A DNA stretch of 58,109 bases, taken from NCBI RefSeq assembly GCF_030411955.1, contig NZ_JASNRA010000030.1, positions 1 to 58,109 on the forward strand, given 5' to 3'. The notes under the pieces were generated by a model. The model was not told the DNA's origin. It searched no databases and saw only the letters and a list, made by a program, of their open reading frames with translations. Both the position numbers and the translations under genes were made by a program. This DNA comes from Massilia sp. YIM B02443. GTDB taxonomy: Bacteria; Pseudomonadota; Gammaproteobacteria; Burkholderiales; Burkholderiaceae_D. Shown here one piece after another: positions 45,413 to 53,682 of the stretch (the first letter of the stretch is position 1; every line of letters starts with the position of its first letter).

Positions 45413-48109
45413 TCAAGGCTTGAAGCCGAGCGTCTTCATTGCTTTAGTCAAGGTCTTGGCCGCCTTGCTGTAGCCATCCCACGGCGCATTGCCTTCATCC
45501 AGCCGGGTATGCACGTTGGTCACGTTCCACTGCGTGCTCGACGTCAGGCCCTGCAACTCGCCCCAGCGCAGTGGCACCGAGATGCCCAGGCCCGGGCGTA
45601 CGCGCGCCGACCAGGCGCACACGGTGGTCGCGCCCTGCCCGTTGCGCAGGTAGTCGATGAAGATCTTGCCGACCCGGTTCTTCGGGCCGCTCTTGAAGGC
45701 GAAGCGGTCGGGCAGCGTGGTGGCCATGTGGCGTACCACCTCCTGCGAGAACGCCTTCACCGTGTCCCAGTCCAGCCCGCCTTTGATCGGCACCACGACG
45801 TGCAGCCCCTTGCCGCCGCTGGTCTTCAGGAACGCGGGCAAGCCCAATTCTTCAAGGAAGGTGCGCATCAGCAGCGCCGCTTCCTGCACCTCCGGCCACT
45901 CGACGCCTTCGCCCGGGTCGAGGTCGAACACCATGCGGTTTGGCTTGTCGTAGGCGCGGCCGGTGGCGTTCTGCGTGTGGAACTCGACCACGTTCCATTG
46001 CGATGCCGACAGGATGCCCTCGATGCTCGCAATCTCCAGCATCGGCGGATGATCCGGATCGAGCGCCGGGTCCATGTTGCGCACGCCGGGCATCTTGCCC
46101 ACGTTGGCGTGCTTCTGGAAGAACAGCTCCTTGCCCACGCCCTCGGGCGCGCGTACCAGCGAGACCGGACGACCCTTCAGGTGCTCCATCATCAATTCGC
46201 CGACCAGCGCGTAGTAGCGGATCAGTTCCAGCTTGGTGGTGCCGGTCTCGGCGTCGATGACGCGGTCGCCGTTGGTGACTTTCATCGTGGCCGGCATGCG
46301 GCTCGGGGCCTCTTGCGGTTCCTCCTGCGGCTTGGATTTCGGCACGGCTTTCTTCCCCTTCGGTTTCGCTTCGTCGGACTCGGCCTCGACGTGGCGCGGC
46401 CGCTCGCGCGTGATGCCCTTCGCCGGCTTGTCCTCGCGCAGGCCCTGGAACACCGGATGGCGCACGGCGCCGGCGCTGGTCCATTCCGAAAAGCTGACTT
46501 CGGCCACCAGCACCGGCTTGACCCAGTGGTGCTTGCGACCCGGCACGGCACGCGGCGGGAACGGACTCTCGTCGGTCAGGATCGCATCGAGCCGCTCCTT
46601 GATCGCCGCCAGCGAGGAATGGTTGAAGCCGGAACCGACGTTGCCGGCGTAACGCAGCACACCCTCATCGTCGTAGGTTCCCAGCAGCAGCGAACCGATG
46701 CCGGTACGCGAACCCTTGGGATCGGTGAAGCCCCCGATCACGAACTCCTGCCGCAGGCCGCACTTGAGCTTGATCCACTCGGGCGAGCGGCGCGACACGT
46801 AGCGCGAATCGCGGCGCTTGCCGATCACGCCTTCCAGGCCGATCTTGCAGGCGGCCACCACCAGCTCGTCAGGCTTGGTCCCGAACTCGGCCGAAAAACG
46901 CACGCGCCCGGATTTGGACTTGGCGTTCTCCAGCACCTGCTCGAGCAGCATGCGGCGGTCGACCAGCGGCATCTCGCGCAGATCGTGGCCGTCGAAGTAA
47001 GGCACGTCGAACAGGAAGAACACGATGTCTTCGGAGCGGGTCTCGTCGAAGGCCAGTTGCAGGCGGCCGAAATCGGGCTTGCCGGTGTCGTCGTGGACCA
47101 CGATCTCGCCGTCGTACCAGCCGTCCGGCAACTTCATGCGCTCCAGTTCGCGCTTGAGCGACAACAGGCGGTCGGTCCAGTCGTTGGTGTTGCGCGTGAT
47201 CAGGCGCACCTCGCCGTTGTCGATGCGCGCCAGCATGCGATAGCCGTCGAACTTGACTTCGAATACCCAGTTCTCGGGGTCGGGCGGCGGCGCGTCAACC
47301 AGCGTGGCCAGTTCGGGCGCGAATTTCTCGGGCAGCGCGACCTTGTCCATCACAGTATCGGCCAGCTTGGCGGACGACTTTCCTGCGGCGGCCTTTTTTG
47401 CCGCCGGCTTGGCGGCAGTTTTATCGGCCGACTTCGTCGTGGACTTCGCCGCCGCCTTGTTTGCCGGCGCTTTTTTAGCGGCGGCGCGCTTCGGCGCCGA
47501 GTCCTGTTCCTCTTCCTCTTCCTCGCGCAGAGCCTCGACCTTGCGCTCGGCCGGCGCCGGCATCGGCAGGCTCTTGACGCTGTCCGGCATCTCGTCGACC
47601 ACCGAGAATTCTTCCGATGAGCGCGCGTACTCGTCCTTCTCCTTGACCAAGAGCCACGCCTCCTGCTTTTCGCCGCGGCTCTTCATGCGCACGAGCGCCC
47701 AGCGCCCGCGCATCTTGTGGCCGTGGATCTCGAACTTGATGCTGCCCTTGGCGAAGCCGGCGTGCGGATCTTCGAGCGGGGTCCAGGTGCCCTTGTCCCA
47801 GATGATCACTTTGCCTGCGCCATATTGCTTGGCCGGAATCGTGCCTTCGAAATCGGCGTATGAGATCGGATGATCCTCCACATGCACCGCCATGCGCTTG
47901 TCGCGCGTATCGTAGCTCGGGCCTTTCGGCACCGCCCAGCTCTTCATGGTGCCGTCGAGCTCCAGGCGGAAGTCGTAGTGCAGGCGCGTGGCCCAGTGTT
48001 TCTGGATGACGAAGGTCAGCGCATCGACACCGGGATCCCCGCCCTCGGCCGGTTCGCTGGTGATGGCGAAGTTGCGTTTCGATTTATAGAGCTTGAGTGC
48101 ATCTGGCAT
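45413..48109 (-). CDS. ligD: DNA ligase D (phosphoesterase-ligase-polymerase)
   Basis: 898-residue NHEJ enzyme with three domains. The 3'-phosphoesterase comes first (about 1-170; HWATRLHYDFRLELDGTMKSWAVPKGPS). A Lys/Ala/Glu-rich linker covers about 185-255. The ATP-dependent ligase spans about 256-560, with the nucleotidyl Lys in EVKFDGYRML (about 286) and later motifs such as DGEIVVHD. The primase-polymerase is C-terminal (about 600-898), with MVFDLDPGEGVEWP supplying the catalytic Asp pair and KTSGGKGLHVVVP near it. The start at 48109 has AGGTG before it. It pairs functionally with Ku at 42158. All three catalytic modules appear complete. Confidence 0.95.
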   Translation of the reverse strand: MPDALKLYKSKRNFAITSEPAEGGDPGVDALTFVIQKHWATRLHYDFRLELDGTMKSWAVPKGPSYDTRDKRMAVHVEDHPISYADFEGTIPAKQYGAGKVIIWDKGTWTPLEDPHAGFAKGSIKFEIHGHKMRGRWALVRMKSRGEKQEAWLLVKEKDEYARSSEEFSVVDEMPDSVKSLPMPAPAERKVEALREEEEEEQDSAPKRAAAKKAPANKAAAKSTTKSADKTAAKPAAKKAAAGKSSAKLADTVMDKVALPEKFAPELATLVDAPPPDPENWVFEVKFDGYRMLARIDNGEVRLITRNTNDWTDRLLSLKRELERMKLPDGWYDGEIVVHDDTGKPDFGRLQLAFDETRSEDIVFFLFDVPYFDGHDLREMPLVDRRMLLEQVLENAKSKSGRVRFSAEFGTKPDELVVAACKIGLEGVIGKRRDSRYVSRRSPEWIKLKCGLRQEFVIGGFTDPKGSRTGIGSLLLGTYDDEGVLRYAGNVGSGFNHSSLAAIKERLDAILTDESPFPPRAVPGRKHHWVKPVLVAEVSFSEWTSAGAVRHPVFQGLREDKPAKGITRERPRHVEAESDEAKPKGKKAVPKSKPQEEPQEAPSRMPATMKVTNGDRVIDAETGTTKLELIRYYALVGELMMEHLKGRPVSLVRAPEGVGKELFFQKHANVGKMPGVRNMDPALDPDHPPMLEIASIEGILSASQWNVVEFHTQNATGRAYDKPNRMVFDLDPGEGVEWPEVQEAALLMRTFLEELGLPAFLKTSGGKGLHVVVPIKGGLDWDTVKAFSQEVVRHMATTLPDRFAFKSGPKNRVGKIFIDYLRNGQGATTVCAWSARVRPGLGISVPLRWGELQGLTSSTQWNVTNVHTRLDEGNAPWDGYSKAAKTLTKAMKTLGFKP

Positions 48110-48336
48110 GGCGGCACCTGTGTGGAACTCGATGTCCCAGCGTATTCCTGCGCCGCGCGCCGGACTGTACGGCAGCGAACAAAGAGTGTGGTCGAAAGCG
48201 CAAATGTAAGCGGATGTAAGACCCGTCAACTGGCCGTCGAGCGGTCGCGTTATCAGCTCAGTAACCCGACAATATCCCGGTTACCCGAAGCACCTCTAGG
48301 CAACAACTCGTTTAACTAAAGTGAAGGAATGAAACC

Positions 48337-48681
48337 ATGAGCAAAATCGTCGCCACCCTGATCGCCGGCCTGTTCGCTACTTCCGTGTTTGCCCAGACCC
48401 CAGCCGCCACCAGCACCACGGCAACCACCAGTGAAGCCAAGGCCGACGCCAAGGCTGCGAAAGACGTGGCCAAGGCCGATGCCAAGCACGCCAAGGAAGT
48501 CGCGAAAGCCGACGCCAAGGTAGAGAAGGCCAACGCCGAAGCCAAGGCCGACGTCGCCGAAGCGAAGGCCGATGCCGCCGAGAAGAAAGCCAAGGCCGAC
48601 CACAAGCACGCCGACAAGAAAGCCGAAGCCAAGGCCGACAAGGCTGAAGCGAAGGCAGACCACACCGCCAAGACCAACTAA
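48337..48681 (+). CDS. Exported Lys/Ala/Asp-rich repetitive protein
   Basis: 114-residue protein. A signal peptide (MSKIVATLIAGLFATSVFAQ) is followed by a short Thr/Ala segment, then about 85 residues almost entirely of Ala, Lys, Asp, Glu, Val and His in short repeats such as AKADAKHAKEVAKADAK. The composition favours one long charged helix or coiled coil in the periplasm. It is monocistronic, with GTGAAGGAATG before the start. It resembles small uncharacterised envelope proteins in betaproteobacteria; no function is known. Confidence 0.75.
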   Translation: MSKIVATLIAGLFATSVFAQTPAATSTTATTSEAKADAKAAKDVAKADAKHAKEVAKADAKVEKANAEAKADVAEAKADAAEKKAKADHKHADKKAEAKADKAEAKADHTAKTN

Positions 48682-48845
48682 GCGAACTGATCCCCGACCG
48701 CTCAGGGCCGCCACCTTCCGCATCATCGTTTCGATAACAGCCGGCTCGAGCCCCACCTATCCGCCTCCGGGTTATCCCGGAGGCGCGCCCGCTTCGGGTC
48801 CTCTAGAATACGGTGTTCCATCATGCTCCCGGCACAAAGGACACC

Positions 48846-49787
48846 ATGCACCGAATCGTCTTCCTCGACCGCGACAGCCTGCAAGCCGAGGTACGCGCCC
48901 CCGCCTTCCCCCACGCCTGGCAAGACCATGACGCCACCCGCGAAGACCAGGTGGTCGAGCGCCTGGCCGGCGCCACCATCGCGATCAGCAACAAGGTGCC
49001 GCTGCGCGCCGCCGCTCTCGAGCAACTGCCCGACCTGAAGTTGATCGCCGTCGCCGCCACGGGCACCGACAACGTCGATTTGGACGCCTGCCGCGCGCGC
49101 GGCATCGCGGTGGCCAACATCCGCGATTACTCGGTGGTATCGGTGCCGGAGCACTGCCTGACCCTGATGCTGGCCCTGCGCCGCAACCTGCGCGCCTACG
49201 CGCACGACGTCGAGGCCGGGCAATGGGAAACCTCCAGCCGCTTTTGCCTGCTCGGTCACCCGATCGGCGACCTGGCCGGCAGCCGGCTCGGCATCGTCGG
49301 CTACGGCGCGCTGGGACGCAAGGTGGCAGCGCTCGGGCGCGCCTTCGGGATGGAGATATGCGCCACCTCGCGCTCGCGCATCGACGATGCCGGCGTGACG
49401 CAGCTGGAACTGGACGAGCTGCTGCGGCACGCCGACGTGGTCAGCCTGCATCTGCCGCTCAGCGAGCAGACGCGCTACATGATCGGCGCGCGCGAACTCG
49501 GCCTGATGAAGCCGGGCGCGCTGTTGATCAACACCGCGCGCGGCGGCCTGGTCGACGAGGCGGCGCTGGCGGAGGTGCTGGCCACCGGCCGCATCGGCGC
49601 CGGCTTCGACGTCCTGAGCAAGGAACCGCCCTCGCCCGACAATCCGCTGCTGCGCCTGCGCCTGCCGAACTTTATCCTGACGCCGCACGTGGCCTGGGCC
49701 AGCGCCGGTGCGATGCAGACCCTGGCCGATATGCTGGTCGATAACATCGAGGCCTGGGCCGGCGGCACACCGCGCAACCTGGTTTAG
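48846..49787 (+). CDS. D-2-hydroxyacid dehydrogenase (NAD-dependent)
   Basis: 313-residue oxidoreductase of the D-isomer 2-hydroxyacid dehydrogenase family, most like hydroxypyruvate or glycerate dehydrogenases. The split catalytic domain holds AVAATGTDNVDLDAC and the NAD domain GIVGYGALGRKVAALGRAFGM (GxGxxG). The catalytic Arg is in LINTARGGLVDEAAL, Glu in FDVLSKEPPSPDNPLL and His in ILTPHVAWAS. The start follows AAAGGACACC. A perfect 10-bp hairpin (48762-48785) lies upstream. The exact substrate is uncertain. Confidence 0.9.
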   Translation: MHRIVFLDRDSLQAEVRAPAFPHAWQDHDATREDQVVERLAGATIAISNKVPLRAAALEQLPDLKLIAVAATGTDNVDLDACRARGIAVANIRDYSVVSVPEHCLTLMLALRRNLRAYAHDVEAGQWETSSRFCLLGHPIGDLAGSRLGIVGYGALGRKVAALGRAFGMEICATSRSRIDDAGVTQLELDELLRHADVVSLHLPLSEQTRYMIGARELGLMKPGALLINTARGGLVDEAALAEVLATGRIGAGFDVLSKEPPSPDNPLLRLRLPNFILTPHVAWASAGAMQTLADMLVDNIEAWAGGTPRNLV

Positions 49788-49875
49788 AAGCGCCTATCCA
49801 AAGCTTTCGAAGACCTCCAAAAAAGTGATCGATGAATCGGTGTTAAGCGCCTCCTCTTACGTCTGGCCGACGAAT

Positions 49876-51198
49876 CTAGCCGCGGTCGGCGCCGGTGGCG
49901 TTGGCCACCGTCACAACGTCGATCAGCGTGCGCAGCCGTTCGGCAAGGCCGACTGCAGTAGAGATATCAACAGTAACTGTTTCTAGTCTGCGATCCGACT
50001 TGGTGATGCGATGCGTCGCCTGTATACCGTCAAATTCGCCAAGTCCTGCATGATGGGGATACAAAAGCGTCAATCGTTGACAATCATACAAACTGCCGTA
50101 AGCCATCAGCTGGTAGACATCCGACTGCGAAACACCTCGTTTCTTGTCGTCGACTTGCAGTGCAATCCGCTTCCACTTCGTATCGATCACTTGCACCACG
50201 GTGTCACCGTTTTTTATCAGAATGTCTGGTTTGGTCTGGAAAAGGCCCCCACTCTCACCTTCCAGGCAATAAATTCTTCCTCCCTGCCGCACCACGTTTA
50301 GATGGCTGCCCGAGAGTGCACGCGTCACGCTGCGCCCGACGTATTCTTCGAACAGGGTGTTCATTTCGAACAGCAGCGAAAAGCCAGTTCCTTCTCCAGA
50401 TGAGGTTGTCTGGAATCGTTTGCCCAACAGCAGCCTAGCCATGTTCAGCAATTCCCGCCAGCGTGCGTTGGTGCGATCCAAAACGACATCGCCCCATCTC
50501 AGTGCCGGTACCGACTCGGTTGCGATATCAGCGAATGCGAGCGAGAGGTCCCTCAAACGCGACAGGTTTGCAATCGAGCGAGAAATCCTGGTTAGACGCT
50601 CGACAGCGGCCTTCATGATGCGGTTTAGCGCGATGTCGGCTGATAGTCCGTCATAGCGGCAGGCTAGCCGCGAAGGATCCGCGGCAAACTTGGTGAACTG
50701 CCGTACTACGTCAAGTCGTCCGCGCATCGATGGCAAGTCTTCTTCGTGACCGGCATAACGACGTGGCATACCTTGGCGCAAGGCATCGACCAGCTTTTCG
50801 GAAAAAATTCGAATCAGTATCTCAAGCAAGGTCTCATTCTGCCAATCGAGGTGAGCTACCTTGCCAACGTCAATCTTGATGTCGATAGCCAACGCGAGCA
50901 TGTGGACTAGGCGGCGCCTGATTTGCACAATGCGGTCGGCTTCACCGCCACTTTTTGCATCGATCTTGGGCAGAATTTCGAGCGAACATCCCTCGGCCAC
51001 GAGCACTCCAACAATCCCGCGCGCGCGCAGAGCGTTGCGGCCGTGCTCCAAAACACCACCACCGCCACGTCCCGCCAGTGGAGACGCGGCAGCGACTTTT
51101 GCAAGCCGGTCAGCGAGGTGCGACGGAATGACGCTTAAATCGGCTGGATCATCGCCATAGCCGATGGATTCCCATTCAAGAACGGTTCGGCGCATCAT
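49876..51198 (-). CDS. mcrC: McrC-like nuclease subunit of a McrBC restriction system
   Basis: 440-residue partner nuclease. The N-terminal half has the McrC core (GVLVAEGCSLEILPKI, GRLDVVRQFTKFA). The C-terminal half carries a PD-(D/E)XK nuclease motif: KPDILIKNG at about 323-331 and VIDTKWKR at about 337-344, with a Glu upstream in FEEYVG. It would cut DNA when recruited by the McrB ring. Its start overlaps the mcrB 3' end by about 23 bases, so the two are coupled. GC is lower than in the flanking genes. Confidence 0.9.
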   Translation of the reverse strand: MMRRTVLEWESIGYGDDPADLSVIPSHLADRLAKVAAASPLAGRGGGGVLEHGRNALRARGIVGVLVAEGCSLEILPKIDAKSGGEADRIVQIRRRLVHMLALAIDIKIDVGKVAHLDWQNETLLEILIRIFSEKLVDALRQGMPRRYAGHEEDLPSMRGRLDVVRQFTKFAADPSRLACRYDGLSADIALNRIMKAAVERLTRISRSIANLSRLRDLSLAFADIATESVPALRWGDVVLDRTNARWRELLNMARLLLGKRFQTTSSGEGTGFSLLFEMNTLFEEYVGRSVTRALSGSHLNVVRQGGRIYCLEGESGGLFQTKPDILIKNGDTVVQVIDTKWKRIALQVDDKKRGVSQSDVYQLMAYGSLYDCQRLTLLYPHHAGLGEFDGIQATHRITKSDRRLETVTVDISTAVGLAERLRTLIDVVTVANATGADRG

Positions 51199-53425
51199 TA
51201 CTTACTAGTTTCGAGAAGTCGAATTTCTCCTGCACACTCCATCGGAAGCGAATAGGCGCTTCGTCATCGCTTCCCATGCCTGGAGGACATACCAATCGCT
51301 CACGCTTGAGAAACCCACCTGAATGATAGTTCTCCCCGTCTTTTGCATCGCCGAGCACGGCGGCTACCTTGTTCCAGTCTTCGTAAAAATACTCAGCAAG
51401 AAGCGGAATGACCTTGTGTCGCATGACCTCTTCGATATCTTGGCGCGACTGGCAGCCGATGAAATACGCATGACCAATCTGGTGTTCTCGGTCGAAAAGG
51501 AATTCAATGCGCTCGTTTAAAGTCGCCAGCACTTTTGCCAGATCGACACCGTCGACCCGACTGAGCAGAGATGGTTGCGGCATTAGTTCGCGAAACTTAA
51601 AGCGCCGCCGCAATGCCGTATCAAGGAGGGCAATCGAACGATCAGCAGTGTTCATCGTGCCGATGATGTGCAAATTGGATGGCACGCCAAAGGACGATCG
51701 ACCAGAATAAGGTAGCTGAACCCTGATTTCATTGGTTTCGCCAAGACGCTTGTCAGGTTCTAGCAGCGTGATTAGCTCACCGAACACCTTAGAAATGTTG
51801 GCGCGATTGATCTCGTCTATGACCAGCACGTAAGGCCTGGCGGTGGTGACTACCTGCTGTGCGGTTTTACCGAAGACTATTTCTTCAAGTCCGTCCCAAT
51901 CGACAATATCGCGATTCAGGCGGTAGATAGCGTGTTGCCTAAAGAACTTCTTGTAAAAAACATCACGCCTCACGCCGGCAACATCTTGCCATAGCCACTC
52001 GACTTCGCGACGATGAGGGTGGTAAGACGCCGAAGCATCGTAATAATAGTGACCAGTTACCTTACCGACAGCGCGGATGGCATCGCGGCCGTCCGAGAGC
52101 ACAATATAGTCTCCTACCTGCATGTCGCTGCGCAGCGAAAAAATCATTTCGATGTTGGAGTCCTTACCAGTTGCCCCAGGGTCCTTCTTCGTGTTCCATT
52201 CGCGCTTGATTGCATCGAAATTGTCGAAGCTTTCAGGAGACCAGTCAATATCGCCACCCCAACCCAAATGGACGAGGTTGTTGTCGAGCCCATCGGAAAT
52301 ACGGTCTTCTTCCTGTCCCCTGCGGCCGAGCGAAACCTTAAAGATTCGACGTTGGCGGTCGAGTCCAGTTTTCTCGTTCGCGCTACCTCGGTCTAGTCGC
52401 GCACGCTCGCAGATACGCTTGAAAATGCCATCTTCACAGCGCAACCGGAAACCACTCGTGGATACGTCCCGCGTTTCATCCACTGGCTCCAGCGAACCGT
52501 CGTCCATTTCCGTTGTCGGCCGCAGTCCTTCCACGAAGTCCTCGTAAGAGTATGACTGATGGAAGGTTACAAAGTCGATACGACCCGCTGCAACGAGGTC
52601 GCGATATGAGAGCATCAGCGCTTCGCGCTGTTCGGGCACGAGGAGTGGTGCCGCCTGCGCCTCCCCGAGACACAGTCGCACTGCTTCGGCTGCAGAGGCA
52701 TACGTCTTGCCGGTCCCCGGTGGGCCATATAAGATCAGGTTGCTGGCAATTGTCGACTTCTGGGGCATGGGAATCGCCTGATTTTCAAAGTGATAGGTAA
52801 ACGTCGTAGCAGAGCTGCCGGCAGCGCCACTGCGCTGTACTGTCGACAGATTGCACTGCTTGAGGAAAATCTTTCCCGTAAGTGCTTGGTCGACATTCGG
52901 AAAGTTTTTCGACAGGCCCAAGTCATTGTGAATTTTGCTTGCGAGGATTGTGACGCTCGATTCTCCTCGTTGCCGTGCTGGCAGGATGTAACGCGCTAAA
53001 GCATGGGCTCGGATTTTATCTGCGTTAGCGATCTGCGCATGGTGTGTGACGGCATACCATGCAATCAGATCCTGCAGTGACTGTGGAGATCGGACCACCA
53101 CTGACATTTGCTTGCCCGGCTCGAGATTGCTACCTTTTGTTTGTAACGCACTACTCTGAAACTGAAGATCGTTCAGCTGACCATCGAACTTCGAGGCGGC
53201 GGACGGCCAGTCGAGTTGCACCCCGCCGGGGGCGCGTTCAAAAACCAGCTTGACCTGTACAGCATAATTACGCGATTGGGTATCGTTAATCTCAACAGCG
53301 AAATTCCGGCCCGTTAAAGTTTTGAAAATGATGGCCTTTGTCGTCCGCTCCGCAGAACTGACGCGAATTAATTCACCTCGCTGGACCATTTCCTCTACAA
53401 GATTCAGTGCTTCTCTGCTGTCCAA
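51176..53425 (-). CDS. mcrB: McrB-like AAA+ ATPase with an inserted EVE/PUA-like segment
   Basis: 749-residue GTPase/ATPase of the McrB AAA+ clade. The Walker A GPPGTGKT is at about 234-241, Walker B in VLVIDEINRANISKVFGE at about 533-550, and the clade signature GTMNTADRS at about 589-597, followed by a double-Arg (LRRRF). Between Walker A and B is an insert of about 160 residues (RRIFKVSLGRRGQEEDR onward through VGDYIVLSDGRDAIRAVGKVTGHYYYD), which resembles an EVE/PUA-like modified-base or RNA-binding fold. The N-terminal 190 residues are not the canonical McrB DNA-binding domain and are unrecognised. It would read modified or foreign DNA and drive McrC. The 257-base gap upstream is AT-rich and holds its promoter region. 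Confidence 0.88.
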   Translation of the reverse strand: MDSREALNLVEEMVQRGELIRVSSAERTTKAIIFKTLTGRNFAVEINDTQSRNYAVQVKLVFERAPGGVQLDWPSAASKFDGQLNDLQFQSSALQTKGSNLEPGKQMSVVVRSPQSLQDLIAWYAVTHHAQIANADKIRAHALARYILPARQRGESSVTILASKIHNDLGLSKNFPNVDQALTGKIFLKQCNLSTVQRSGAAGSSATTFTYHFENQAIPMPQKSTIASNLILYGPPGTGKTYASAAEAVRLCLGEAQAAPLLVPEQREALMLSYRDLVAAGRIDFVTFHQSYSYEDFVEGLRPTTEMDDGSLEPVDETRDVSTSGFRLRCEDGIFKRICERARLDRGSANEKTGLDRQRRIFKVSLGRRGQEEDRISDGLDNNLVHLGWGGDIDWSPESFDNFDAIKREWNTKKDPGATGKDSNIEMIFSLRSDMQVGDYIVLSDGRDAIRAVGKVTGHYYYDASASYHPHRREVEWLWQDVAGVRRDVFYKKFFRQHAIYRLNRDIVDWDGLEEIVFGKTAQQVVTTARPYVLVIDEINRANISKVFGELITLLEPDKRLGETNEIRVQLPYSGRSSFGVPSNLHIIGTMNTADRSIALLDTALRRRFKFRELMPQPSLLSRVDGVDLAKVLATLNERIEFLFDREHQIGHAYFIGCQSRQDIEEVMRHKVIPLLAEYFYEDWNKVAAVLGDAKDGENYHSGGFLKRERLVCPPGMGSDDEAPIRFRWSVQEKFDFSKLVSNDAPNRS

Positions 53426-53682
53426 AATGGTCTCTGCGCTTTCTATCCCGTTAATAAATAAAGATTTGGCATTTGCCTGAAATTGATGGGTAATTTTAAA
53501 TCATAGTTGGCCGACTGATGGCTGATAGCGATATTTGGATGACACGCGAATACGTCATGGAGTAAGCGATCATGCGACAGCGTCTGTACTTAGACCGTCA
53601 AGATCGCGCTATTTCAACCGTAGCGCATTACCTGGAACTATTTTTTTCACGATCTGTGGTGTAGGCTCATTCACGAGTGACG
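53426..53682. other. AT-rich intergenic region upstream of mcrB
   Basis: This 257-base gap separates the mcrB start from the end of the sensor kinase gene, both on the minus strand. It is visibly AT-rich (for example TAATAAATAAAGATTTGG) and probably holds the mcrBC promoter. No gene, hairpin with T-run or RNA was recognised. Confidence 0.4.

Noticed and set aside
48762..48785. Perfect 10-bp hairpin (CGCCTCCGGG, TTAT, CCCGGAGGCG) as an intrinsic terminator
   Set aside because: There is no T-run after the stem, so it was kept only as context for the dehydrogenase gene.
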